A stretch of DNA of 64,000 bases from Nematostella vectensis. Its lineage: Eukaryota > Cnidaria > Anthozoa > Actiniaria > Edwardsiidae. Each line of letters opens with the position of its first letter. The stretch's first letter is position 1. This document shows, piece after piece, positions 49,746-61,460 of the stretch. Below the pieces are notes generated by a model, which searched no databases, was not told the origin of the DNA, and saw nothing but the letters and a program-made list of their open reading frames with translations. The DNA is taken from NCBI RefSeq assembly GCF_932526225.1, contig NC_064038.1:13699070-13763069 (forward strand), read 5' to 3'. A program made the translations under genes and the position numbers.

Positions 49746-50216
49746 TTAAGAAATGCTCCGTGTTAGAACTAGGCAACCCAAAGGGCGAATGCATGCTGAC
49801 ATGTCTAAAATGCCTTTGTTTATTCTATAAATTTTGATTGGCAAAAACAAAACATTATAGCATAAGATACAGATTGCCCCAACTGATTCATAATATATTT
49901 TTTAATATTCAGTTATATGGTTAATAACTAAGTCTGATCCAGCTTTTCAGGTAAATTATATGTGGGAACCTCGTAAATATAAGACGACTAACAGCTATTG
50001 TTCTGGCTTCTTCTGATTGGTTCACCACAGAAAATCACCTGTATGGTATATAGCTAAGGACATGTTTCACACAATTTCTTCAAAATCTTACTATCTTCTA
50101 TATGTCCTGCATGCATGTTTGATAATAAAAAAGATCCTATGTGGGAAAGCTATAATAAAGCTTTTTGCCGCAGAACAATGGGACTTTGCCTAGTTCTTAC
50201 ACGGAGCATTACTTAA
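49746..50216. mobile_element. MITE-like foldback element (471 bp)
   Basis: Its ends are inverted copies of about 31 bases: TTAAGAAATGCTCCGTGT followed by TAGAACTAGGCAA at the left, and the complement of TTAAGTAATGCTCCGTGT plus AAGAACTAGGCAA at the right, with two mismatches. The interior is AT-rich with no coding frame. TTAA at both tips may be the target duplication, but it could also be part of the repeat. I infer a non-autonomous DNA transposon in the Ig9-Ig10 intron. Confidence 0.75.
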
Positions 50217-50355
50217 TATACATTTTGTGTCGCACTGCGTCGCCGTATGACGCAAAATGTCGCAAAATGTCGCGAAATCTCGGGGCGGGCTGTGCTTCGC
50301 AATAGATAGTGTACACATTGGGCATTTTCACAAGCACGTCTTTTTAACGTCTTAC

Positions 50356-50658
50356 CTAACACCGTGAGGTATGAGTCTGCGTCGTCGACGCCCTTCAGGT
50401 TCCTAGCCTCGCATCGGTACAGACCGCTATCGCTCGGACTGAGGGTTGGCAAGGTGAGGACCGCGTGAGAAACATTCAAGGTCTCGCCATCTTTGTACCA
50501 CGAGAGCTTGGGCGATGGCACACCAGTAGCGTTACACAAGAGCGAGACGGTGTTGCCTGACAACGTTGTCACGTTTTTTCCAAGGTCGGTCGAGATTTTG
50601 TCCCGTCGGAGAACTGTTAGGTGATGGGTCGAGGTCCTGATGATTGGGGGTTTAGCGG
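50356..50658 (-). CDS. Exon of Ig9
   Basis: The acceptor is GCTCTTTCAG and the donor GTAAGA. This compact 101-residue domain has C42, W54 and C83, with CNATGVPSP and SDSGLYRC. Three sequons (NVT, NAT, NVS) are present. With Ig12 it is the shortest module: the C' to E stretch is trimmed. The first codon is split as G plus CC, Ala. Confidence 0.9.
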
Positions 50659-50718
50659 CTGAAAGAGCAAAACGAACGTTTTTAAAGGGGATTTAGCAGC
50701 GGCTGTTATTGATACGTC

Positions 50719-50880
50719 GAGCTGTACACTTGCCGACAATAGATATGTCGAGCTGTGGACTTGAGGACAATAGCTATGTTAAGCTGTACACTTACGGACA
50801 ATAGCTATGTTGAGCTGTACACTTACGGACAATAGATGTGGTGAGCTGTACACTTACCGACAATAGAGATGTTGGAGCTG
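50719..50880. repeat. 31-bp mini-array spanning the Ig8 donor
   Basis: GAGCTG-type starts lie at 50719, 50750, 50781, 50812, 50843 and 50875. On the minus strand the unit nearest the exon reads CAACATCTCTATTGTCG, the true exon end, then GTAAGTGTACAGCTC. The next copies read ACATAGATTGTCC or CATAGCTATTGTCC with GTAAGTGTACAGCTC, and the two furthest from the exon have lost the GT core (CTCAAG, GGCAAG). Each unit thus holds about 23 exon-end bases and 8 intron bases. Confidence 0.9.
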
Positions 50881-51166
50881 CTATAATCGTACCCCACCAG
50901 GTTCCTCGCCACGCACGTGTAGATCCCAGTGTCCTTGACACGTGCGTTCTCTATGCGATAGCGCAAAGCACTTTGGGTATTACTGATAGCCTGGCCACCT
51001 CGCCTCCATGATATGACAGGGAGTGGGAAACCCCGGACTGTACACACCAGAGTGAGGTTACTCGTTTCCAGGGTCCTGATGTAGCTGCCAACCTCGGTCG
51101 TGATAGAGACTGGGCGCAACTCCTCCAACCGCTGTACTGTTGCTGTGATCACGGGCTCGACGGGGG
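50858..51166 (-). CDS. Exon of Ig8
   Basis: The acceptor is CTTTCGCAG and the donor GTAAGTG. The 103-residue module has C42, W54 and C85, with CTVRGFPLP and KDTGIYTC. Strand G is unusually Ser- and Asn-rich (YDYSSSNISIVG). Sequons NLT and NIS are present. The last 23 coding bases are the founder-like copy of the 31-bp array in the following intron; a splice to the next donor would add 31 bases and shift the frame. Confidence 0.9.
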
Positions 51167-51389
51167 CTGCGAAAGAAATGATACATTAATGATCGACCAT
51201 TATAGTCATCACTGTCATCATCAAGGATGATGATCATCATCATCACTGCCAAAACCATCATTCTTATAGACTTATATATCTTACATATTGATAACCCATC
51301 ATAACGATCTTCGTATCAGATTGCTTTCTCTTGTAATCGGCTTTCCACGAGTTTTTGTGGTGAAGTAATTATAAAATTAATAAACTCAC

Positions 51390-51576
51390 CGATGACCTTA
51401 AGTTCAGACTTTGCTTGCTTTGAGCCCGCGATATTAGTGGCCTCGCATATATACACGCCAGAATCCCTGGTCAGCGACTCTGCAATAAAGAGTATGTGCC
51501 CGCGAGCATACATACGACCGTCGACCGGCAACGCGACACCGTTTTTCTTCCACGTGATGTTGGGCGCGGGAAGACC
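51390..51576 (-). CDS. Second exon of Ig7
   Basis: Acceptor AATCTCCACCAG leads into GGT CTT CCC in phase 0, continuing from CETE in the first exon. The piece encodes GLPAPNITW (W54 of the joined module) and RDSGVYIC (C89), and ends KVIG before GTGAGT. The two pieces sum to 321 bp, the normal module size, and together restore the C-x3-GxPxP-x3-W spacing. This is the only visible domain interrupted by an intron. Confidence 0.87.
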
Positions 51577-51895
51577 CTGGTGGAGATTTAGCACATGGTG
51601 ACGTCACGGAAAAACTTCAATAGCGAAATTCCAAGAAATAATTATGCATTTTGATACCAAGGAAGAAACAAAACAAATATTTTCTCAAACCTCTATCAGC
51701 TAATGACTTAAGCGTCGAAAGTTCATCATTTTCAGCTTAATTCCGATCCTTTAAAGAAGTGAATAGCTTAATTTTCGCGTCATTTAACTTTCACGAAATA
51801 CGATATTTCCAATATAAATAATAAGCTAAATAAAGGGAATGTGAAATTTTATTGTTAATCAATTGTTCAAGTTTAGCTAACGCGTGTCATTGTAC
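51577..51895. other. Phase-0 intron inside Ig7
   Basis: About 320 bp, AT-rich and unique. On the sense strand it starts GTACAATG and ends with a pyrimidine-poor AAATCTCCACCAG. No repeat or element is seen. Confidence 0.7.
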
Positions 51896-52029
51896 CTCAG
51901 TCTCGCATGTGATATTGAAGATAATGCGAGTAAGTGTCCGGGCTGTCTGTCCGATGACCAGGCCAAGTGGGTCTCTCTTCAGAGACTCGATTATCTCATC
52001 TGAAGTCTTTATGCTTGGAGGAATCGGCG
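51896..52029 (-). CDS. First exon of Ig7
   Basis: Acceptor TTTATCCAG is followed by the codons for PIPPSIKTSDEIIESLKRD, the P-x-I leader of this family. The piece ends FNITCETE, where Cys is residue 42, with donor GTACAA. Its length of 134 bp fits a start in phase 1 and an end in phase 0. It lacks Trp and the second Cys, which lie in the exon at 51390-51576. Confidence 0.85.
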
Positions 52030-52079
52030 CTGGATAAATCAAAAGAAAAAAAAACTGATAAGCACCTTAGCAAAAAGAC

Positions 52080-52455
52080 GTTCGGTACAATATCGGGCAG
52101 AGAGAAGGACGTTTAGCAGAATGTCGGGCAGATGCAAACGACGTTAGGCAGAATGTCGGGCAGATGCAAAGGACGTTCGGCAGAATGTCGGGCAGATAAA
52201 AGGGCGTTCGGCAGAATGTCGGGCAGATGCAAAGAACGTTCGGCAGAATGTCGGGCAGATGCAAAGAACGTTCGGCAGAATGTCGGGCAGATAAAAGGGC
52301 GTTCGGCAGAAAGTCTAGCCGATGCAAAGAACGTTCGGCAGAATGTCGAGCAGATGCAAAGGACGTTCGGCAGAATGTCGGGCAGATGCAAAGGATGTTC
52401 GGCAGAATGTCGGGCAGATGCAAATGACGTTCGGCAGAATGTCGGGCAGATATAA
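52080..52455. repeat. 32-bp minisatellite in intron Ig6-Ig7
   Basis: About twelve units of period 32 with the core GTTCGGCAGAATGTCGGGCA followed by GATGCAAAGGAC or GATAAAAGGGC. Unlike the other arrays, I find no shared sequence with the Ig6 donor or the Ig7 acceptor. Frames of up to 190 codons here, such as those repeating LPDILPN, are a by-product of the repeat; one is a read-through of the Ig6 exon. Confidence 0.92.
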
Positions 52456-52511
52456 GGATGATGAAAGGAGAAGGGGACTGACGGTGGACAGACCAAGCAA
52501 GCAATAAGTAC

Positions 52512-52835
52512 CTTTAATTTCAAGATTTGACTTAGCAGACACATAGCCTAGCGGGCTGGTAGCCGTACATTCGTATTCGCCACTATCACCAAGCGTAGCT
52601 TTACCCAGGAACAGCCTACCGCCAGCTACGATCTCGTGACCCTTAGACACCAGTTGTCGACCACCTTTTGTCCATCGCACCATGGGTAAAGGAAGCCCAG
52701 TAGCTTTGCAAGTCAGCGTCACTGGGGCTTTCTCAAATGCAGTCAAGTTCGCGCCGATTAATACTGAAACCGGCTCCAGGTTCTTTAGTGCTTCCACGGG
52801 TACATTGGACGTCTCAATGTTTGGTCCATAAGGTG
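52512..52835 (-). CDS. Exon of Ig6
   Basis: Acceptor AACTTTACAG and donor GTACTT. The 108-residue module has C43, W55 and C90, with CKATGLPLP and GDSGEYEC. The leader reads PYGPNIETSNVPVEALKNLE. A sequon NLT lies just upstream of the first Cys, in the place where many of these domains carry NLTTL. Strand G is SNLEIKG. Confidence 0.9.
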
Positions 52836-53035
52836 CTGTAAAGTTTAAAGAGTATCTGTCAGCCATACCATTGTTATTGTTTTCACCCAATTTTGTTGCT
52901 GTTATTTTGCCGCTAAAAGCCTGAGTGCGCTAGTTTGCCACCCAAACAGTCATGTGATCTTTAAGCGCAAGTTCCCTATTGCCAACAAGTGTAGCACAAT
53001 CACATTACCGACACCCTTATCATTAAAACACTCAC

Positions 53036-53368
53036 CGAACACCGTGACGACGGAGGTCATCGTGTCATTCCCCTTTAGATTTCGCGCAGTACATGTGTAA
53101 ACACCCGAGTCAGACAACTGTAATTTAGCAACAGTTAATCTTGAAGTAACTATGGGAACGGCCTGCAACCCTTCAACCCCTGGGGCCTGGGTACGCGTGA
53201 CTGACCACGTGACCGAAGGTCTGGGAAGGCCTTCGGTAGGGCAGTTGATTGTTAGGGCGGAGCCAGCTAGGATGGTGATGTTATCGCCGATAGTGAAGGT
53301 GTAGGAGGAGATGTCGTCTAGTGCGGATTTAGTGTCGCCCACAGAGGTGATGCGAGCCTTCTCGCTAC
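53036..53368 (-). CDS. Exon of Ig5
   Basis: The exon begins after TGTATTGTAG with GT AGC GAG; a second AG four bases on would be out of frame, so the first is used. C43, W55 and C93 form the core, with CPTEGLPRP and SDSGVYTC. The C-C' loop is longer than in other modules and holds QAPGVEGLQ. Sequons NIT and NDT are present. The donor is GTGAGT. The acceptor and the first seven exon bases are repeated about 120 times in the adjacent 33-bp array. Confidence 0.9.
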
Positions 53369-56300
53369 CTACAATACACAGAGAGTCAAGAGATGATCGC
53401 TACCTACAATACACAGAGAGTCAAGAGATGATCGCTACCTACAATACACAGAGTCAAGAGATGATCGCTACCTACAATACACAAAGAGTCAAAAGATGAT
53501 CGCTACCTACAATACACACAGAGTCAAGAGATGATCGCTACCTACAATACACAGAGTCAAGAGAAGATCGCTACCTACAATACACAGAGTCAAGAGATGA
53601 TCGCTACCTACAATACACAGAGAGTCAAGAGATGATCGCTACCTACAATACACAGAGAGTCAAGAGATGATCGCTACCTACAATACACAGAGTCAAGAGA
53701 TGATCGCTACCTACAATACACAGAGAGTCAAAAGATGATCGCTACCTACAATACACAGAGAGTCAAGAGATGATCGCTACCTACAATACACAGAGTCAAG
53801 AGATGATCGCTACCCACAATACACGAAGAGTCAAGAGATGATCGCTACCTACAATACACAGAGAGTCAAGAGATGATCGCTACCTACAATACACGAAGAG
53901 TCAAGAGATGATCGCTACCTACAATACACAGAGTCAAGAGATGATCGCTACCTACAATACACAGAGTCAAGAGATGATCGCTACCTACAATACACAGAGT
54001 CAAGAGATGATCGCTACCTACAATACACAGAGAGTCAAGAGATGATCGCTACCTACAATACACAGAGAGTCAAGAGATGATCGCTACCTACAATACACAG
54101 AGAGTCAAGAGATGATCGCTACCTACAATACACAGAGTCAAGAGATGATCGCTTCCTACAATACACAAAAGTCAAGAGATGATCGCTACCTACAATACAC
54201 ACAGAGTCAAGAGATGATCGCTACCTACAATACACACAGAGTCAAGAGATGATCGCTACCTACAATACACAGAGAGTCAAGAGATGATCGCTACCTACAA
54301 TACACAGAGTCAAGAGATGATCGCTACCTACAATACACAGAGTCAAGAGATGATCGCTACCTACAATACACAGAGTCAAGAGATGATCGCTACCTACAAT
54401 ACACAGAGTCAAGAGATGATCGCTACCTACAATACACAGAGTCAAGAGATGATCGCTACCTACAATACACAGAGTCAAGAGATGATCGCTACCTACAATA
54501 CACACAGAGTCAAGAGATGATCGCTACCTACAATACACACAGAGTCAAGAGATGATCGCTACCTACAATACACACAGAGTCAAGAGATGATCGCTACCTA
54601 CAATACACACAGAGTCAAGAGATGATCGCTACCTACAATACACACAGAGTCAAGAGATGGTCGCTTCCTACAATACACAGAGTCAAGAAATGATCGCTAC
54701 CTACAATACACAGAGTCAAGAGATGGTCACTTCCTACAATACACAGAGTCAAGAGATGATCGCTACCTACAATACACAGAGTCAAAAGATGATCGCTACC
54801 TACAATACACAGAGTCAAGAGATGATCGCTACCTACAATACACAGAGTCAAGAGATGATCGCTACCTACAATACACAGAGTCAAGAGATGATCGCTACCT
54901 ACAATACACAGAGTCAAGAGATGATCGCTACCTACAATACACGAAGAGTCAAGAGATGATCGCTACCTACAATACACAGAGAGTCAAGAGATGATCGCTA
55001 CCTACAATACACAGAGTCAAGAGATTATCGCTTCCTACAATACACAGAGTCAAGAGATGATCGCTACCTACAATACACAAAGAGTCAAGAGATGATCGCT
55101 ACCTAAAATACACAGAGTCAAGAGATGGTCGCTTCCTACAATACACAGAGTCAAGAGATGATCGCTACCTACAATACACAAAGAGTCAAGAGATGATCGC
55201 TACCTACAATACACAAAGAGTCAAGAGATGATCGCTACCTACAATACACAAAGAATCAAGAGATGATCGCTACCTACAATACACAGAGTCAAGAGATGAT
55301 CGCTACCTACAATACACAGAGTCAAGAGATGGTCGCTTCCTACAATACACAGAGTCAAGAGATGATCGCTACCTACAATACACAAAGAGTCAAGAGATGA
55401 TCGCCACCTACAATACACGAAGAGTCAAGAAATGATCGCTACCTACAATACACAGAGAGTCAAGAGATGGTCGCTTCCTACAATACACAGAGTCAAGAAA
55501 TGATCGCTACCTACAATACACAGAGTCAAGAGATGGTCGCTTCCTACAATACACAGAGTCAAGAGATGATCGCTACCTACAATACACAGAGTCAAGAGAT
55601 GATCGCTACCAACAATACACGAAGAGTCAAGAGATGATCGCTACCTACAATACACAGAGTCAAGAGATGATCGCTACCTACAATAGACAGAGTCAAGAGA
55701 TGATCGCTACCTACAATACACAGAGTCAAGAGATGATCGCTACCTACAATACACGAAGAGTCAAGAGATGATCGCTACCTACAATACACAGAGAGTCAAG
55801 AGATGATCGCTACCTACAATACACAGAGTCAAGAGATGATCGCTACCTACAATACACAGAGAGTCAAGAGATGATCGCTACCTACAATACACAAAGAATC
55901 AAGAGATGATCGCTACCTACAATACACAGAGAGTCAAGAGATGATCGCTACCTACAATACACAGAGTCAAGAGATGATCGCTACCTACAATACACAGAGA
56001 GTCAAGAGATGATCGCTACCTACAATACACAAAGAATCAAGAGATGATCGCTACCTACAATACACAGAGAGTCAAGAGATGATCGCTACCTACAATACAC
56101 AAAGAGTCAAGAGATGATCGCTACCTACAATACACAGAGAGTCAAGAGATGATCGCTACCTACAATACACAGAGTCAAGAGATGATCGCTACCTACAATA
56201 CACAGAGTCAAGAGATGATCGCTTCCTACAATACACAAAAGTCAAGAGATGATCGCTACCTACAATACACACAGAGTCAAGAGATGATCGCTACCTACAA

Positions 56301-57472
56301 TACACACAGAGTCAAGAGATGATCGCTACCTACAATACACAGAGAGTCAAGAGATGATCGCTACCTACAATACACAGAGTCAAGAGATGATCGCTACCTA
56401 CAATACACAGAGTCAAGAGATGATCGCTTCCTACAATACACAGAGTCAAGAGATTATCGCTTCCTACAATACACAGAGTCAAGAGATGATCGCTACCTAC
56501 AATACACAAAGAGTCAAGAGATGATCGCTACCTAAAATACACAGAGTCAAGAGATGGTCGCTTCCTACAATACACAGAGTCAAGAAATGATCGCTACCTA
56601 CAATACACAGAGAGTCAAGAGATGATCGCTTCCTACAATACACAGAGTCAAGAGATTATCGCTTCCTACAATACACAGAGTCAAGAGATGATCGCTACCT
56701 ACAATACACAAAGAGTCAAGAGATGATCGCTACCTAAAATACACAGAGTCAAGAGATGGTCGCTTCCTACAATACACAGAGTCAAGAGATGATCGCTACC
56801 TACAATACACAAAGAGTCAAGAGATGATCGCTACCTACAATACAAAGAGTCAAGAGATGATCGCTACCTACAATACACAAAGAATCAAGAGATGATCGCT
56901 ACCTACAATACACAGAGTCAAGAGATGATCGCTACCTACAATACACAGAGTAAAGAGATGGTCGCTTCCTACAATACACAGAGTCAAGAGATGATCGCTA
57001 CCTACAATACACAAAGAATCAAGAGATGATCGCCACCTACAATACACGAAGAGTCAAGAAATGATCGCTACCTACAATACACAGAGAGTCAAGAGATGAT
57101 CGCTTCCTACAATACACAGAGTCAAGAGATGATCGCTACCTACAATACACAGAGTCAAGAGATGGTCGCTACCTACAATACACAGAGTCAAGAGATGATC
57201 GCTACCTACAATACACAGAGTCAAGAGATGATCGCTACCAACAATACACGAAGAGTCAAGAGATGATCGCTACCTACAATACACAGAGTCAAGAGATGAT
57301 CGCTACCTACAATACACAGAGTCAAGAGATGATCGCTACCTACAATACACAGAGTCAAGAGATGATCGCTACCTACAATACACAGAGTCAAGAGATGATC
57401 GCTACCTACAATACACGAAGAGTCAAGAGATGATCGCTATCTACGAAAGAGTACGAATACACGAAGAGTCAA
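53369..57472. repeat. 33/35-bp minisatellite built on the Ig5 3' splice site
   Basis: About 120 units; the 33-bp form ends in ...CACAG and the 35-bp form in ...CACAGAG, with ACAAAG, ACGAAG and ACACAG variants. On the sense (minus) strand each unit holds CTTGACTC, then TGTGTATTGTAG, then GTAGCGA. That is a branch-point-like element, a pyrimidine-rich stretch and the acceptor plus the first seven exon bases, as at 53369-53362. The array ends at 57472 in a degenerate unit. Runs of 33-bp units keep frames open (SQEMIATYNTQ repeats) but this is not coding. Confidence 0.95.
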
Positions 57473-57475
57473 AAG

Positions 57476-60400
57476 GTGTCGCTATAACTATGTTGGCTAG
57501 GGTAGTACCGGTCTAGCTAAGTGTCGCTATAACTATGTTGGCTAGGGTAGTACCGGTCTAGCTAAGTGTCGCTATAACTATGTTGGCTAGGGTAGTACCG
57601 GTCTAGCTTAGTGTCGCTATAACTATGTTGGCTAGGGTAGTACCGGTCTAGCTTAGTGTCGCTATAACTATGTTGGCTAGGGTAGTACCGGTCTAGCTTA
57701 GTGTCGCTATAACTATGTTGGCTAGGGTAGTACCGGTCTAGCTTAGTGTCGCTATAACTATGTTGGCTAGGGTAGTACCGGTCTAGCTTAGTGTCGCTAT
57801 AACTATGTTGGCTAGGGTAGTACCGGTCTAGCTTAGTGTCGCTATAACTATGTTGGCTAGGGTAGTACCGGTCTAGCTTAGTGTCGCTATAACTATGTTG
57901 GCTAGGGTAGTACCGGTCTAGCTTAGTGTCGCTATAACTATGTTGGCTAGGGTAGTACCGGTCTAGCTTAGTGTCGCTATAACTATGTTGACTAGCGTAG
58001 TACCGGTCTAGCTTAGTGTCGCTATAACTATGTTGGCTAGCGTAGTACCGGTCTAGCTAAGTGTCGCTATAACTATGTTGGCTAGGGTAGTACCGGTCTA
58101 GCTTAGTGTCGCTATAACTATGTTGACTAGCGTAGTACCGGTCTAGCTTAGTGTCGCTATAACTATGTTGGCTAGCGTAGTACCGGTCTAGCTAAGTGTC
58201 GCTATAACTATGTTGGCTAGGGTAGTACCGGTCTAGCTTAGTGTCGCTATAACTATGTTGGCTAGCGTAGTACCGTTCTAGCTAAGTGTCGCTATAACTA
58301 TGTTGGCTAGGGTAGTACCGGTCTAGCTTAGTGTCGCTATAACTATGTTGGCTAGGGTAGTACCGGTCTAGCTTAGTGTCGCTATAACTATGTTGGCTAG
58401 GAAAGTACCGGTCTAGCTTAGTGTCGCTATAACTATGTTGGCTAGGGTAGTACCGGTCTAGCTTAGTGTCGCTATAACTATGTTGGCTAGGGTAGTACCG
58501 GTCTAGCTTAGTGTCGCTATAACTATGTTGGCTAGGGTAGTACCGGTCTAGCTTAGTGTCGCTATAACTATGTTGGCTAGGGTAGTACCGGTCTAGCTTA
58601 GTGTCGCTATAACTATGTTGGCTAGGGTAGTACCGGTCTAGCTTAGTGTCGCTATAACTATGTTGGCTAGGGTAGTACCGGTCTAGCTTAGTGTCGCTAT
58701 AACTATGTTGACTAGCGTAGTACCGGTCTAGCTTAGTGTCGCTATAACTATGTTGGCTAGCGTAGTACCGGTCTAGCTAAGTGTCGCTATAACTATGTTG
58801 GCTAGGGTAGTACCGGTCTAGCTTAGTGTCGCTATAACTATGTTGGCTAGCGTAGTACCGTTCTAGCTAAGTGTCGCTATAACTATGTTGGCTAGGGTAG
58901 TACCGGTCTAGCTTAGTGTCGCTATAACTATGTTGGCTAGGGTAGTACCGGTCTAGCTTAGTGTCGCTATAACTATGTTGGCTAGGAAAGTACCGGTCTA
59001 GCTTAGTGTCGCTATAACTATGTTGGCTAGGGTAGTACCGGTCTAGCTAAGTGTCGCTATAACTATGTTGGCTAGGGTAGTACCGGTCTAGCTTAGTGTC
59101 GCTATAACTATGTTGGCTAGGGTAGTACCGGTCTAGCTTAGTGTCGCTATAACTATGTTGGCTAGGGTAGTACCGGTCTAGCTTAGTGTCGTTATAACTA
59201 TGTTGACTAGGGTAGTACCGGTCTAGCTTAGTGTCGCTATAACTATGTTGGCTAGGGTAGTACCGGTCTAGCTTAGTGTCGCTATAACTATGTTGACTAG
59301 GGTAGTACCGGTCTAGCTTAGTGTCGCTATAACTATGTTGGCTAGGGTAGTACCGGTCTAGCTAAGTGTCGCTATAACTATGTTGGCTAGGAAAGTACCG
59401 GTCTAGCTTAGTGTCGCTATAACTATGTTGACTAGGGTAGTACCGGTCTAGCTTAGTGTCGCTATAACTATGTTGGCTAGGGTAGTACCGGTCTAGCTTA
59501 GTGCGGGTATAACTATGTTGGCTAGGGTAGTACCGGTCTAGCTAAGTGTCGCTATAACTATGTTGACTAGGGTAGTACCGATCTTGCTTAGTGTCGCTAT
59601 AACTATGTTGACTAGGGTAGTACCGGTCTAGCTTAGTGTCGCTATAACTATGTTGGCTAGGGTAGTACCGATCTTGCTTAGTGTCGCTATAACTATGTTG
59701 ACTAGGGTAGTACCGGTCTAGCTTAGTGTCGCTATAACTATGTTGGCTAGGGTAGTACCGGTCTAGCTAAGTGTCGCTATAACTATGTTGGCTAGGAAAG
59801 TACCGGTCTAGCTTAGTGTCGCTATAACTATGTTGACTAGGGTAGTACCGGTCTAGCTTAGTGTCGCTATAACTATGTTGGCTAGGGTAGTACCGATCTT
59901 GCTTAGTGTCGCTATAACTATGTTGACTAGGGTAGTACCGGTCTAGCTTAGTGTCGCTATAACTATGTTGGCTAGGGTAGTACCGGTGTAGCTTAGTGTC
60001 GCTATAACTATGTTGACTAGGGTAGTACCGGTCTAGCTTAGTGCTGGTATAACTATGTTGGCTAGGAAAGTACCGGTCTAGCTTAGTGTCGCTATAACTA
60101 TGTTGGCTAGCGTTGTACCGGTCTAGCTTAGTGTCGCTATAACTATGTTGGCTAGGGTAGTACCGGTCTAGCTTAGTGTCGCTATAACTATGTTGGCTAG
60201 GGTAGTACCGGTCTAGCTTAGTGTCGCTATAACTATGTTGACTAGGGTAGTACCGGTCTTGCTTAGTGTCGCTATAACTATGTTGGCTAGCGTAGTACCG
60301 ATCTTGCTTAGTGCGGGTATAACTATGTTGGCTAGGGTAGTACCGGTCGAGCTAAGTGTCGCTATAACTATGTTGACTAGCGTAGTACCGGTCGAGCTAA

Positions 60401-61437
60401 GTGTCGCTATAACTATGTTGACTAGCGTAGTACCGGTCTAGCTAAGTGTCGCTATAACTATGTTGACTAGCGTAGTACCGGTCTAGCTTAGTGTCGCTAT
60501 AACTATGTTGGCTAGGGTAGTACCGGTCTTGCTTAGTGTCGCTATAACTATGTTGGCTAGGAAAGTACCGGTCTAGCTTAGTGTCGCTATAACTATGTTG
60601 GCTAGCGTTGTACCGGTCTAGCTTAGTGCGGGTATAACTATGTTGGCTAGCGTAGTACCGGTCTAGCTAAGTGTCGCTATAACTATGTTGGCTAGCGTAG
60701 TACCGGTCTAGCTTAGTGTCGCTATAACTATGTTGGCTAGGGTAGTACCGGTCTAGCTAAGTGTCGCTATAACTATGTTGGCTAGGGTAGTACCGGTCTA
60801 GCTTAGTGTCGCTATAACTATGTTGACTAGGGTAGTACCGGTCTAGCTTAGTGCGGGTATAACTATGTTGGCTAGGGTAGTACCGGTCTAGCTAAGTGTC
60901 GCTATAACTATGTTGACTAGGGTAGTACCGGTCTAGCTTAGTGTCGCTATAACTATGTTGACTAGCGTAGTACCGGTCTAGCTAAGTGTCGCTATAACTA
61001 TGTTGACTAGGGTAGTACCGGTCTAGCTTAGTGTCGCTATAACTATGTTAGCTAGCGTAGTACCGGTCTAGCTAAGTGTCGCTATAACTATGTTGGCTAG
61101 GAAAGTACCGGTCTAGCTTAGTGTCGCTATAACTATGTTGGCTAGCGTAGTACCGGTCTAGCTTAGTGCGGGTATAACTATGTTGGCTAGGGTAGTACCG
61201 GTCTAGCTAAGTGTCGCTATAACTATGTTGGCTAGGAAAGTACCGGTCTAGCTTAGTGTCGCTATAACTATGTTGGCTAGCGTAGTACCGGTCTAGCTTA
61301 GTGCGGGTATAACTATGTTGGCTAGGGTAGTACCGGTCTTGCTTAGTGTCGCTATAACTATGTTGGCTAGGAAAGTACCGGTCTAGCTTAGTGTCGCTAT
61401 AACGATGTTGACTAGTGTAGTATAAGGTAGGGTAGTC
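57476..61437. repeat. 45-bp minisatellite next to the Ig4 donor
   Basis: About 88 units of strict 45-bp period with the core GCTATAACTATGTTGGCTAG followed by GGTAGTACCGGTCTAGCTTA. Variants are GACTAG, GCGTAG, GAAAGTACC and GTGCGGG, and several recur as blocks. On the sense strand each unit contains CCGGTACTACCC; the Ig4 donor is CAAGGTACTAAAC, so the GGTACTA string is shared, and the first degenerate unit abuts the exon. The resemblance is weaker than for the other arrays. Confidence 0.95.
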
Positions 61438-61460
61438 TAGTGTAAGTGTCTGTTTAGTAC

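Noticed and set aside
52080-52455. Splice-site origin of the 32-bp array
   Set aside because: Neither the Ig6 donor (AAAGGTACTT) nor the Ig7 acceptor (TTATCCAG) region resembles the unit.
52067-52890. Long overlapping frames on both strands with LPDILPN or CRADAK repeats
   Set aside because: They follow the 32-bp minisatellite in several frames at once, and the real exon ends at 52512.
54260-54959. Frames encoding 11-residue repeats (SQEMIATYNTQ and, on the other strand, CIVGSDHLLTL)
   Set aside because: A 33-bp period keeps any stop-free frame open; units of 35 bp break it, and both strands are equally open.
60235-60441. 68-codon hydrophobic frame (MLTRVVPVLLSVAIT-like)
   Set aside because: It is a translation of the 45-bp repeat on the antisense strand; no independent evidence for a protein.
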